From positions 1-41,286 of IMG/VR virus record IMGVR_UViG_3300034272_002994: a stretch of 41,286 nt of DNA; one strand, given 5' to 3'. Of the stretch, positions 1-6,211 are shown in pieces. Position numbers and translations under genes: made by a program. Numbering within the stretch: position 1 is the stretch's first letter; each line of letters starts with the position of its first letter. This DNA comes from a virus. The notes below the pieces were generated by a model. That model was not told the origin of the DNA. It was given only the letters and a program-made list of their open reading frames with translations, and did no database searches.

Positions 1-600
1 TTGGCGGCTCCCATCCGTGCTGGGGTTGGCCGGGGCGGCTTGGCCATACTTGGTCATTGCATGGTGCAGGCTGACTCCGTGGAACCCGCCCTGCTCCAGA
101 TTGTTGTCCTTGCGAAGCACTTCCCCATCCCTGTGGTTCGAGGTGTCCGGTGTCGGCCAATTCGCCGCATCCTGCCTGTTCAAAATATCCACTTGCCTGT
201 TCAGATCGATAGCCATCAGTTTGCCGTTCTTGTTGTAAACACGCTGACCAAGCTTCAAATCCGCCGCATCCATATGTGGACCAGCTCCCAGCTCTTGAGC
301 TATTGGCGACCGCCAAGATAAAGACGCGCTTGCGCTGGTGCGGTGCGCCGACTTCAGCCGCCGAGAATATTCCCCACGCCGTCTGGTAACCGATTGATTC
401 CAATTCTCCAATGACTTCTCGGAGGCCGAGGCTGATGTGTCCTTCGACATTCTCAAAGAAGCATAGTCGAGGTCGAATAACTCGTATTGATCTGGCGATG
501 TGTGGCCAGAGGTGGCGAGGGTCGTCTGTGCCGAGGCGCTTCCCGGCTGCGGAAAATGGCTGGCAGGGGTAACCGGCCACAAGGAGGTCCACTCGGTCAC
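1..600 (-). CDS. Overlapping reading frame inside the methyltransferase gene, second allele (partial, 200 codons)
   Basis: This is a stop-free frame, offset by one base from the methyltransferase frame, from GTG at 600 to the left edge. GAGGA lies five bases before the GTG. It contains ANWPTPDTSNHRDG and ends in a block reading APANPSTDGSRQ, which the other allele also has. In the variable part (48-303) its amino-acid composition looks like an ordinary protein, whereas the methyltransferase frame there is rich in Q, G and S. In the conserved catalytic part the reverse holds: differences between the alleles are mostly silent for the methyltransferase and change this frame. Function unknown. 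Expression is an inference from the internal start and from the frame staying open in both alleles. Confidence 0.45.
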   Translation of the reverse strand, partial: MTEWTSLWPVTPASHFPQPGSASAQTTLATSGHTSPDQYELFDLDYASLRMSKDTSASASEKSLENWNQSVTRRRGEYSRRLKSAHRTSASASLSWRSPIAQELGAGPHMDAADLKLGQRVYNKNGKLMAIDLNRQVDILNRQDAANWPTPDTSNHRDGEVLRKDNNLEQGGFHGVSLHHAMTKYGQAAPANPSTDGSRQ

Positions 601-817
601 GAAAGTCCTCGCATGGGAAGGTCTTAATATCCGTCCAGAGAGGTGCTTGGTCCAAGAGTCCCGCTTCCATTTTTGCAACCAAGTTCGCGCAGGCGAAGCC
701 TTCGATCTCGCCATAAGCGATGACGCGCAGATTTGGGATTGCTCGTTTAAGTCCGAGATGAATCCCGCCGTATCCGGCGCACCACTCGATAGCTGTAAAT
801 TCTTTGGTAGTATCCAC
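1..817 (-). CDS. DNA cytosine-5 methyltransferase, second allele (N-terminal 272 residues, runs off the left edge)
   Basis: This gene transfers a methyl group from S-adenosylmethionine to C5 of cytosine in DNA. The chosen start is GTG at 817, with AAGGAA about six bases upstream, just beyond the end of the resolvase gene. Visible motifs are motif I AGYGGIHLGL (residues 14-23), motif IV GYPCQPFSAAG with catalytic Cys85, motif VI ENV (122-124) and motif VIII PHQRKR (159-164). The frame stays open to base 1, so the target-recognition part is cut by the window edge. Bases 543-669 are identical to the right end of the window. From 48 to about 303 the sequence is unrelated to the other allele, and 1-47 matches 40687-40733 exactly. 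I infer that 1-542 is a population variant of the gene at the right end, and that 817-670 supplies the missing N-terminus of that copy. A true second gene is less likely. Confidence 0.85.
   Translation of the reverse strand, partial: MDTTKEFTAIEWCAGYGGIHLGLKRAIPNLRVIAYGEIEGFACANLVAKMEAGLLDQAPLWTDIKTFPCEDFRDRVDLLVAGYPCQPFSAAGKRLGTDDPRHLWPHIARSIRVIRPRLCFFENVEGHISLGLREVIGELESIGYQTAWGIFSAAEVGAPHQRKRVFILAVANSSRAGSWSTYGCGGFEAWSACLQQERQTDGYRSEQASGYFEQAGCGELADTGHLEPQGWGSASQGQQSGAGRVPRSQPAPCNDQVWPSRPGQPQHGWEPP
543..669. repeat. 127-bp exact repeat shared with the right end of the window (closing overlap)
   Basis: Bases 543-669 equal 41160-41286 with no mismatch. The first mismatch going left is at 542 (C here, T at 41159). 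A 127-base exact overlap is what a k=127 assembly graph leaves where a circle closes. Joining 41286 to 670 gives 148 + 1427 = 1575 bases of open methyltransferase frame, divisible by three. Confidence 0.9.
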
Positions 818-821
818 ATTT

Positions 822-1259
822 TTATTCCTTCACATCCCACGCATAGACCGCCACAGCCAGCGCCGCCCACAGGTGGGATCGCATGCCGTAGGTCGGGCCG
901 GGGTTCTTCTTCGTGCCCTGCGGCCCGAGGCGGTCGATGAGCGCCTGTCGCACATTGGCATCCTTCGCCCTGGGCGAGTGGCACAGGTGCAGCTTCGCAT
1001 CGCGCCGGTAGACCAAGCGCGGCTCCACCCGAGCCACTTCCACGAACCGCCCGATCCACACACAGGTCTCGAAGACCTCCTTTCCCACCGCCATGCCGTA
1101 GGAGGCGATCATCTCACAGGCAACCGCGTCATACTCGCGGCCAATGAGGATTTGGCGGATTTCCGCATTCGGCAGGTGGTCGGCCTCAAGGATCCGGCGC
1201 CCGTCCCAAAGGACAAACGCCGTCTCGGTAGTGCCGGGGTCGAGGGCAAGGATGGTCAT
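822..1259 (-). CDS. RuvC-like Holliday-junction resolvase
   Basis: A 145-residue RNase H-fold nuclease, likely to cut branched DNA before packaging or during recombination. The N-terminus MTILALDPGTT carries the first catalytic Asp in the strand typical of RuvC. A second acidic strand is DAVACEMIASYG near residues 45-57, and the C-terminal helix has AKDANVRQALIDRLG followed by MRSHLWAALAVA. Its length fits the short phage RuvC-like group. The start overlaps the upstream stop by ATGA (1256-1259). An in-frame upstream ATG at 1304 lies inside the preceding gene and is less likely. The neighbours (single-strand-binding protein, nuclease, annealing ATPase) make a complete recombination block. The exact catalytic set was not verified by alignment. 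Confidence 0.8.
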   Translation of the reverse strand: MTILALDPGTTETAFVLWDGRRILEADHLPNAEIRQILIGREYDAVACEMIASYGMAVGKEVFETCVWIGRFVEVARVEPRLVYRRDAKLHLCHSPRAKDANVRQALIDRLGPQGTKKNPGPTYGMRSHLWAALAVAVYAWDVKE

Positions 1260-1483
1260 ATGAGGTCCGGCAAATTCCGACGCTGCGAGGCGCCTCTCAC
1301 CCAATCCCGCACGGCCTCGATGGTCTTCTCATCGAGGTCGGCAAACGCGCCGGCGCCGTGCTTGAGACGGCTCCGGCACTCTTGGTCTAGGTCGTTCAGC
1401 ACCAGCAAGGCATCCAGCCCCGACTGAGCGTAGCGCATCTCGGCCTCGTCCTCCGGCAAGTCGAATTCCAGAATCCCCTTCAT
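1256..1483 (-). CDS. Small acidic protein of the recombination operon, unknown function
   Basis: A 75-residue protein starting MKGILEFDLPEDEAEM. It is rich in acidic and Leu residues and predicted largely helical, with no Cys/His metal site and no membrane segment. It sits two bases after the single-strand-binding protein and overlaps the resolvase start by four bases, so it is translated with both. Similar short acidic proteins often lie beside phage single-strand-binding proteins, but I do not recognise this one. No function is claimed. Confidence 0.7.
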   Translation of the reverse strand: MKGILEFDLPEDEAEMRYAQSGLDALLVLNDLDQECRSRLKHGAGAFADLDEKTIEAVRDWVRGASQRRNLPDLI

Positions 1484-1485
1484 GG

Positions 1486-1980
1486 TTAAAACGGAATGTC
1501 GTCCGAGGTTTTGGGTGCAGGTTTCGTTGGCGCCTTCACATCATCGCCCCGGTCGATCTTCGCCAGCCGCTCGGCCAGCGCCTCGATCACCGTGGCATCC
1601 ACCTCGTTCTTCGGAGCCATCTCCGCAGGGTTCAGCCACTTCACCTTGTGCCGGGTTTCGTTGTTGTATTCCTCGGAGTCCACGGTGATGCGTGCCATCT
1701 GCCCGGCGAAGCTGGCCGCCCCGCTAGCCAAGGACTTGATGTCCCAGTTCTTGCCAAAGCAATCGTCCAGAGTCTGGATCGTCCGCCGCGCCGCGGCCTC
1801 CGTCAGGTAGCCCCTCCACACGATCTCGCGCCCCTCTTGCGAACCCGAATCGGTCACAAGCAACGGCACACGAATGAATTCGCTCCCGCTCCCCGACACC
1901 CCGATCCAGCCGTTGCCTGGAGCCTTCACCTTGCACAGGTAGCGGCCCGACTCGTTCACATATCTATTTTCGTTGTCCAT
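1486..1980 (-). CDS. Single-stranded DNA-binding protein (DUF669-like), SSB-type C-terminal tip
   Basis: A 164-residue protein that likely coats single-stranded DNA during phage recombination and replication. The last residues, SDDIPF, copy the acidic tip through which bacterial SSB recruits partner proteins. The tip follows a flexible K/P/T-rich linker (KAPTKPAPKTS). The body (GRYLCKVKAPGNGW at the start, a predicted beta-rich domain to about residue 130) resembles the DUF669 proteins commonly found with Sak4-type annealing ATPases. The leader upstream of the ATG is made of AAC/AAA-rich sequence without a Shine-Dalgarno and overlaps the low-complexity C-terminus of the upstream nuclease gene. 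The assignment rests on the tip and the gene context; the OB-fold itself is inferred. Confidence 0.75.
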   Translation of the reverse strand: MDNENRYVNESGRYLCKVKAPGNGWIGVSGSGSEFIRVPLLVTDSGSQEGREIVWRGYLTEAAARRTIQTLDDCFGKNWDIKSLASGAASFAGQMARITVDSEEYNNETRHKVKWLNPAEMAPKNEVDATVIEALAERLAKIDRGDDVKAPTKPAPKTSDDIPF

Positions 1981-1981
1981 A

Positions 1982-3013
1982 TTAGTTTAGTTGTTTGGTT
2001 TGTTTGGTTTTCACTTGTCTGAGTTGTTTTGTTGTCGATCCGGTGCGCACATGCGCGTTCAGCGGTTCTTTGCCCAGTTGAGCCGCCCACTCGCGGTAGG
2101 CTTTGCCGGACATCTTGCCCCCCAGCGCCAGGATGATGGATTCCACCGGCGCATTCGTCTCCCGCGCCACCCACAGAATCCCCTCGACATCAAAGTATTC
2201 GCGGCCCTTCACCTCGGTGAGCTTCCAGCCATCCACCTCGCGGCCGTCCTCGAGCATCGCCTTGAGCGCCTCCAGAGCCGGTTCGGCGATGGCTTTTTCC
2301 ACGGCCTTCCACTGCGCCACGAATTGCCCGAGCGTCTCCGGCGACTCCATCACCCGCTCCAGCATCGAAGACAGGGTAGGGGACCCCGAGGCGATCACGG
2401 CCAAGCCCTCCTCGACAGGCTTCACAACGGCAGGGCAAAAATCGGAATTGGCACACCACCCGCAGTATTCCGACGCCCGAGGCTCCGCTGCGGGGTCATT
2501 CACTTCGGCAATAATGCGTTCCACGATCCCCTTCGCCTGCTCCAAGGTGAAGCGGTAGCTCTTCACCACTTGGTGGTCGCAGTAGAGCACATGAGCCGTA
2601 TATTCCTGCTCGAAAGTCATGTGCATCATGGCGTAACAATAGGCCGCGAGCTGCTCCGCATACCCGCGTAACTGCCCCGTCTTGAGGTCTGCCACCCAGC
2701 CCAGCTTCTCACAGACCGCATCCGCCGTGCCGATGTGGGCGATCCCCGGCGTATGCATCGCCAAGTATTCCTCCCGAGCTTCCACCGTCCCCGTCCGCTT
2801 GTAGTCCTCCATGAGGGCGACCGCCCACTCCACGGCTGGGCGGTCCTCCGCCGGCAGCGCGTCGATTTTGGTGCGGTCGCCCTGCAACCCCAAACGAAAA
2901 GCCTCGTCCATCACCGTGCCCCGCTGGGCTGCTGGCCCCGCATCCCCCGGCTTCGGTGTGTATTTTGGGCACGCCGCCAGTTTCGGCAGCATGCTGTGTC
3001 GTATATTATTCAT
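1982..3013 (-). CDS. PD-(D/E)XK family nuclease (Cas4/AddB-type exonuclease)
   Basis: A 343-residue protein that likely resects DNA ends to feed the single-strand annealing system encoded upstream. The N-terminus has AACPKYTP and RGTVMDEAF, where an RGxxxH-like site usually sits. The core has ADAVCEKLGWVADLKTGQ (about residues 115-133), a D-x(n)-D-L-K arrangement matching the PD-(D/E)XK catalytic triad, followed by an LAAYCYAM helix. A Cys pair in EYCGWCANSDFCP (about 204-215) fits the iron-sulfur or zinc-staple region of Cas4-like nucleases. The last 20 residues are a low-complexity K/Q/T tail that also forms the leader of the next gene. It overlaps the upstream gene by eight bases. Confidence 0.8.
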   Translation of the reverse strand: MNNIRHSMLPKLAACPKYTPKPGDAGPAAQRGTVMDEAFRLGLQGDRTKIDALPAEDRPAVEWAVALMEDYKRTGTVEAREEYLAMHTPGIAHIGTADAVCEKLGWVADLKTGQLRGYAEQLAAYCYAMMHMTFEQEYTAHVLYCDHQVVKSYRFTLEQAKGIVERIIAEVNDPAAEPRASEYCGWCANSDFCPAVVKPVEEGLAVIASGSPTLSSMLERVMESPETLGQFVAQWKAVEKAIAEPALEALKAMLEDGREVDGWKLTEVKGREYFDVEGILWVARETNAPVESIILALGGKMSGKAYREWAAQLGKEPLNAHVRTGSTTKQLRQVKTKQTKQLN

Positions 3014-3266
3014 GATGATTGCTATTGATAAATTTTGCGTATTCTCTTCCTGTCAGTTTTCCTCGGGAGGCCAACCACTGGTCGCAGGCGGCGTTGATCT
3101 CATCGCAGATCCGCGGCGAGAGGTAGGGAGGCAGCGCTCGGATGTCGCTTGGCGAGTAGGTCTCCAACCGCAGTCTTCGTTCGAGTCCACCCTCGGGGGA
3201 GGTTTTGGTGTGATACAATCCACCCGCCTCCCCCAAAACCTCCCTGCATGCCCTCTCAAGTGTCAT
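3006..3266 (-). CDS. Small conserved-context protein between annealing ATPase and nuclease, unknown function
   Basis: An 86-residue protein beginning MTLERACREVLGEAGG. The chosen ATG at 3266 lies two bases past the stop of the Sak4-like gene; longer in-frame starts lie inside that gene. It contains SPSDIRALPPYLSPRICDEI and ends in SNHHE. There is no transmembrane segment and no recognised motif. The tight packing says it is co-translated with recombination proteins. It may be a partner of the ATPase or nuclease, but nothing in the sequence proves this. Confidence 0.65.
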   Translation of the reverse strand: MTLERACREVLGEAGGLYHTKTSPEGGLERRLRLETYSPSDIRALPPYLSPRICDEINAACDQWLASRGKLTGREYAKFINSNHHE

Positions 3267-3268
3267 AG

Positions 3269-4198
3269 CTATGCCGCCTTCGTTACCGCCTTGAGGAAAT
3301 CCTCCGGCCTCGCCGAGACTTGGTCCCGAAGCGCCGGCGGCATGTCCCGCCAAGTCTGGCCCTCCGAGATTTTGCCCTTAGCGAGCAACCAGGCATTCAC
3401 GACCTCCGCATGCGGCTCGAGAAAAGTCTCCAGAGGTTCCGCCGCTGCATAAGCCGCAGCCGCAGCCACCACCGGAGCCTTCACCCCCCCGAAAAGGGAG
3501 GAAATGCTCGCAAACTCCAGCGGCAACTCATCCGCCAGCTCCGAGCGAGTCTTGGCATCGTAAGCCGCCGCATGGGTCGTAAAGAGCACCCGCTCCTTGC
3601 CCCCGCGGCCTTTCGCTTTGCCCGACTCGCTCTCCACGATGCGAGTCTTGAAGTTGAGGAAAAACAGGTGGTCCACCCACTCCTTCACCAGCGGACAAGC
3701 CTGCTTTGATAGCTTCAACTCGTAACGGTCGTAGGCTTGCACCTGATCCGGCGGCTCTTGGCGTCGCACATGAGCATGGCCGATCAAAACGACATGTATG
3801 CCCGCATCCACAAGACGATCTAGATCGTTTAGAAAACGAGCCATACGCTCTGCCGCCATGGTAAATCCCTTGCCGTAGGGAATCTCCTCGAGGCTTTTGA
3901 TCTTCTTCTGCTCGCACAGATCGGTATGGTTCAGCCGCTCCGCCCAGTCGATAGAGTCTAAGACAACGGTTTTGTAGTGATAGCTACCCGAGGCCAGTTC
4001 CTTCACCACCTCCAGCAATTCAGTCCAAGACTTGATCGTTTGGCTCGCTACATCAAGGTGATGGCAGCCATCTTCCACATCCAAAAACAATGGCTGTGGC
4101 ATTTTGGCGGCCAGCGTGCTTTTGCCAACGCTTTCCACCCCATAAAAGCAGACGCGCTGCGCCCGCTGACGCTTTCCTGTTACTATGTTTAGTTTCAT
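3269..4198 (-). CDS. Sak4-like RecA-fold ATPase (phage single-strand annealing/recombination protein)
   Basis: A 309-residue P-loop NTPase that likely promotes strand annealing together with the DUF669-type single-strand-binding protein. Walker A is YGVESVGKST (about residues 19-28), a Walker B-like strand is YKTVVLDSIDW (about 73-83), and a sensor-like strand is HVVLIGHAHVRR (about 131-142). The C-terminus has an Ala-rich linker (AAAAAYAAAEP) before a small helical domain. The ATG at 4198 is preceded by GAGGATT and sits just after the upstream stop; in-frame starts further upstream lie in that gene. The order Sak4 - nuclease - single-strand-binding protein - resolvase is a classic phage recombination block. 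Confidence 0.82.
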   Translation of the reverse strand: MKLNIVTGKRQRAQRVCFYGVESVGKSTLAAKMPQPLFLDVEDGCHHLDVASQTIKSWTELLEVVKELASGSYHYKTVVLDSIDWAERLNHTDLCEQKKIKSLEEIPYGKGFTMAAERMARFLNDLDRLVDAGIHVVLIGHAHVRRQEPPDQVQAYDRYELKLSKQACPLVKEWVDHLFFLNFKTRIVESESGKAKGRGGKERVLFTTHAAAYDAKTRSELADELPLEFASISSLFGGVKAPVVAAAAAYAAAEPLETFLEPHAEVVNAWLLAKGKISEGQTWRDMPPALRDQVSARPEDFLKAVTKAA

Positions 4199-4202
4199 AA
4201 TT

Positions 4203-4370
4203 TTAATCCTCAAAATCCTCCAAGTTGTTCGCATCCCACTCACGCCAGCGGTCTTCCTTCTCCCGCAGCTTGCGGAGCCGAATCAGAATGTCCCTTTGCC
4301 CCATGCAAAAGGAGGCGTAGCAACTGCCCAGCGTCAGCACCGCCAACGAGATCGCCGCCCAGCCGCTCAT
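4203..4370 (-). CDS. Small membrane-anchored protein with charged cytoplasmic tail
   Basis: A 55-residue protein: MSGWAAISLAVLTLGS then CYASFCMG forms one N-terminal membrane helix, followed by a strongly charged helix (IRLRKLREKEDRWREW) and an acidic end (NLEDFED). It overlaps the preceding 40-residue membrane protein by ATGA (4367-4370). Two tiny membrane proteins in an early operon could act on host membrane functions or superinfection exclusion; that is speculation. Confidence 0.6.
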   Translation of the reverse strand: MSGWAAISLAVLTLGSCYASFCMGQRDILIRLRKLREKEDRWREWDANNLEDFED

Positions 4371-4489
4371 TTCGCCCTCCCCCAGCTCGTGACCCACATT
4401 GTGACCCCAGCCAAAACAACGGCTGGGCCGAAAGCGCAGGCAAACTCCCACGCGAACTGCATTTGTCGGACTATGACTTCGTGTTCCAT
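4367..4489 (-). CDS. 40-residue single-pass membrane protein
   Basis: A short gene whose product starts MEHEVIVRQMQFAWEF and then has a hydrophobic stretch (FACAFGPAVVLAGVTMWV) that fits one membrane helix. It ends SWGRAK and overlaps the next gene by ATGA. No family is recognised. Support comes from the overlapping-stop organisation on both sides and the coherent membrane segment. Confidence 0.5.
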   Translation of the reverse strand: MEHEVIVRQMQFAWEFACAFGPAVVLAGVTMWVTSWGRAK

Positions 4490-4492
4490 AAA

Positions 4493-4633
4493 TTATCTCT
4501 CCAGCACAACCCGAGTGGGGGTGCAGTTGTGGTCCCTGTAAAATTTCAGCCGCGCCTCCGCAGGGGTCGCCGCCAAGATGTAGTCGCCAAAAGGCCCGAA
4601 GAGCCCATTCGCCAGGCAGTGCCAGAGTTTCAT
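4493..4633 (-). CDS. 46-residue early protein, unknown function
   Basis: Starts MKLWHCLANGLFGPFGDY and ends TPTRVVLER. The start overlaps the excisionase-like gene's stop by ATGA (4630-4633). The pattern PAEARLKFYRDHN looks like a small alpha/beta fold. No motif is recognised; the call rests on operon continuity. Confidence 0.5.
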   Translation of the reverse strand: MKLWHCLANGLFGPFGDYILAATPAEARLKFYRDHNCTPTRVVLER

Positions 4634-4803
4634 TCCTGCACCCCTTTCTCCACAGCCGCGTCCAGCTCCGAGACCTTCAGCAGAGTGGATCCACCCAGCT
4701 TGTAGAATTTGATCACTCCCTCGCCCTTCAGCGCGTAAAGCGTCGCCACCGAGACCGACAGGTATTCTGCCGCCTCCTTGGGTTTCACATATCCCGGCTT
4801 CAT
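4630..4803 (-). CDS. Excisionase-like helix-turn-helix protein (MerR/HTH_17 type)
   Basis: A 57-residue DNA-binding protein. KPKEAAEYLSVSVATLYALK (residues 7-26) is a winged helix-turn-helix of the kind found in phage excisionases and MerR-like regulators, followed by the wing IKFYKLGGSTLLKVSELDA. As second gene of the leftward early operon in a phage with an integrase, it is the best candidate for the recombination directionality factor (Xis). It could instead be a transcription regulator. It overlaps the upstream ribbon-helix-helix gene by ATGA (4800-4803). Confidence 0.7.
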   Translation of the reverse strand: MKPGYVKPKEAAEYLSVSVATLYALKGEGVIKFYKLGGSTLLKVSELDAAVEKGVQE

Positions 4804-4973
4804 TTCCTCGCCCCCCCTTTGGCTTTCGCTTTGGCTTCCCGCTCCGCCATGCGACCCACCGCTTGAGCCACCAGCCGACTAATAGGAGTCCCGCCCGCTT
4901 TGCTTTTCGTTTTGAGAAAGCCGTAGATTTCGTCCGGCATGCTCACCGAGATTTTTACAAATGCACCTTGCAT
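4800..4973 (-). CDS. Ribbon-helix-helix regulator, first gene of the leftward operon
   Basis: A 57-residue protein. AFVKISVSMPDEIYGFL (residues 4-20) is the beta strand plus first helix of an Arc/CopG-type ribbon-helix-helix, followed by the second helix PISRLVAQAVGRMAE and a basic tail (REAKAKAKGGARK). It faces the other ribbon-helix-helix gene at 5133 across a region with three copies of a nine-base repeat, so the pair probably forms the lysis-lysogeny switch. There is no Shine-Dalgarno before the ATG; one repeat copy lies one base upstream of it, at the putative promoter. It probably represses its own operon and so controls nearly the whole genome. Confidence 0.72.
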   Translation of the reverse strand: MQGAFVKISVSMPDEIYGFLKTKSKAGGTPISRLVAQAVGRMAEREAKAKAKGGARK

Positions 4974-5132
4974 GGGTGCTACTGAATAAAACTGGTGCTA
5001 CTCGGTAAAGAAAAAAAATAAAACTGGGGTGATCATCTAATGAAAAAAACACTTGACACGCCCATAAACATTAGCTCGGCGGGCCAAAAAATATTTTTGC
5101 ACTCGGTGGTATTTGGTGCTACTAGTGGGAAT
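4974..5132. promoter_or_regulatory. Divergent regulatory region with three GGTGCTACT operator-like repeats
   Basis: This 159-bp AT-rich spacer separates two divergent ribbon-helix-helix genes. GGTGCTACT occurs at 4976-4984, 4994-5002 and 5115-5123, all in the same orientation; the first two are 18 bp apart and next to the leftward start, the third is 10 bp before the rightward start. A further GCACC element (4964-4968) forms an inverted pair with the first copy. Arc-type proteins bind short direct or inverted repeats, so these are probable operators. TTGACA at 5053-5058 could be a rightward -35 box, but no good -10 lies at normal spacing. Confidence 0.6.
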
Positions 5133-5483
5133 ATGAAAACGAAACCCGGAGCATCGAAGGTCAACATCTCGATGCCAAAAGAGCTCCACGACTATTTGAA
5201 AAAAATGGTCGAAGAGCACAACGCCAAGTCAGAAAACGCCTACTGCCCCACCGATTTTTCCAAGATGGTTCAGAAAGCCATCCGCACCATGATGGAAGAA
5301 GACCGCAAATCCAAAATGGGCCAAGCCATGCCCGACAGCCCCCGCTGGTTGATGAACGAGCCGGGAAACGCCACGCCCCAGGACAATTTGATCCGACCCT
5401 CTACCGAGACCTCCGGTGGTGGATCCTCAACTCCCAAGACCGCACGCTACCAGAAGGGTGGACGGCGCAAATCCACGACCTGA
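5133..5483 (+). CDS. Ribbon-helix-helix regulator, rightward (candidate lysogeny repressor)
   Basis: A 116-residue protein starting at ATG 5133; an upstream in-frame ATG at 5040 would put the operator repeats inside the gene. ASKVNISMPKELHDYLKKMV (residues 7-26) is the strand and first helix of a ribbon-helix-helix, and PTDFSKMVQKAIRTMMEED is the second. The rest (about residues 60-116) is a disordered Pro/Ser/Thr/Gly-rich tail with GQAMPD, a hexapeptide that recurs twice in the giant virion protein of this phage. It heads the only non-integrase rightward transcript with a lipoprotein gene, as expected for a prophage-expressed repressor. The DNA site is inferred. Confidence 0.72.
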   Translation: MKTKPGASKVNISMPKELHDYLKKMVEEHNAKSENAYCPTDFSKMVQKAIRTMMEEDRKSKMGQAMPDSPRWLMNEPGNATPQDNLIRPSTETSGGGSSTPKTARYQKGGRRKSTT

Positions 5484-5487
5484 CCAA

Positions 5488-5895
5488 ATGAAAAAACCCA
5501 CCATCCTCCTCATCGCCCTCGCGGCCATGTTCCTCACTGCCTGCGCCACGCCCAAGAGCACCATCGACCCCGAAGCCAGCAAACGCGCCTGGGAAGCCAA
5601 ATTCACTGACCGCACCGTCACCATCCACAGCGCCCCCAGCGGCGCCATGATCGATCTCAACGGCGATGTCGTCGGCGTCACCCCCTGCGTGCTCGAGCTC
5701 AAGCGCTGCTACCGCGACAGCTGGCCCGCCAACGGCCTGTATGTCCAAATCCTCCGAGCCCGGTGGCTCGACGGCACCGTGCAAGAGCAGCATTTCCACA
5801 CCATCGCCACTCCGCCCAAGCAAGTCGCCTACCTCCATCCGCACGCCCAAAGCCTAATGAACCGCCCCCAAATCAATTTTCAACAGGTCAACTAA
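5488..5895 (+). CDS. PEGA-domain lipoprotein (probable lysogenic-conversion or exclusion protein)
   Basis: A 135-residue lipoprotein. The signal peptide is MKKPTILLIALAAMFLTAC with lipobox LTAC, so Cys19 would be acylated. Residues about 45-70 (VTIHSAPSGAMIDLNGDVVG then TPCVLEL) match the PEGA fold, a small beta-sandwich found in surface proteins. It starts four bases after the regulator's stop and is rightward like it, so it is probably transcribed in the prophage. A surface lipoprotein made by a lysogen often blocks superinfection or alters the envelope; that role is inference. The start at 5488 is chosen because it gives a perfect signal peptide. Confidence 0.75.
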   Translation: MKKPTILLIALAAMFLTACATPKSTIDPEASKRAWEAKFTDRTVTIHSAPSGAMIDLNGDVVGVTPCVLELKRCYRDSWPANGLYVQILRARWLDGTVQEQHFHTIATPPKQVAYLHPHAQSLMNRPQINFQQVN

Positions 5896-6004
5896 AAGCC
5901 CCAAAAAGATCACAAATCTGTGACAAAACTCAAAAACCAGCCAACCCACGGGACCGATGTTTTCATCAACAATTTAGGTATAAATAAGTGCAAAAAATGG
6001 CAAT

Positions 6005-6028
6005 AGTGACACTCCGGTGACACTTTGC
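6005..6028. promoter_or_regulatory. Left integrase arm site (inverted copy of 6167..6190)
   Basis: This 24-bp element holds two AGTGACACT-type units (6005-6013 and 6016-6024). Its reverse complement matches 6167-6190 at nearly every position, so the attachment core is flanked by inverted arm sites as in lambda-type integrases. Binding by the neighbouring integrase is inferred. Confidence 0.6.
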
Positions 6029-6036
6029 ACTTCAAA

Positions 6037-6067
<31 letters not shown>

Positions 6068-6166
6068 TTTTGGAAGGTTTAAGAAAGGGATGGAAGATGG
6101 CTGGGGAGATAGGCTGGGAGAGGGCTTGCGGGCGTTTTATGATTTTGGAAAAAAATCAATGAATTT

Positions 6167-6211
6167 GCAAAAGTGTCACTGCGTGTCACTATAAAGGCCA
6201 AAAGTGTCACT
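6167..6211. promoter_or_regulatory. Right integrase arm sites, the last one overlapping the integrase start
   Basis: AGTGTCACT occurs at 6172-6180 and 6203-6211, with GTGTCACT at 6183-6190. The first pair mirrors the left arm site. The third copy contains the putative GTG start codon (6204) of the integrase gene, so integrase binding here could repress its own expression. This is inferred from the layout. Confidence 0.6.

Noticed and set aside
48-303. Diversity-generating retroelement as source of the methyltransferase variation.
   Set aside because: No reverse transcriptase gene and no template repeat are visible; the variant differs in length and content, as in recombination, not in A-specific substitutions.
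5053-5081. A sigma-70 promoter from TTGACA at 5053.
   Set aside because: No TATAAT-like hexamer at 16-18 bp; CATTAG is only 10 bp away. Listed only as a possible part of the regulatory region.
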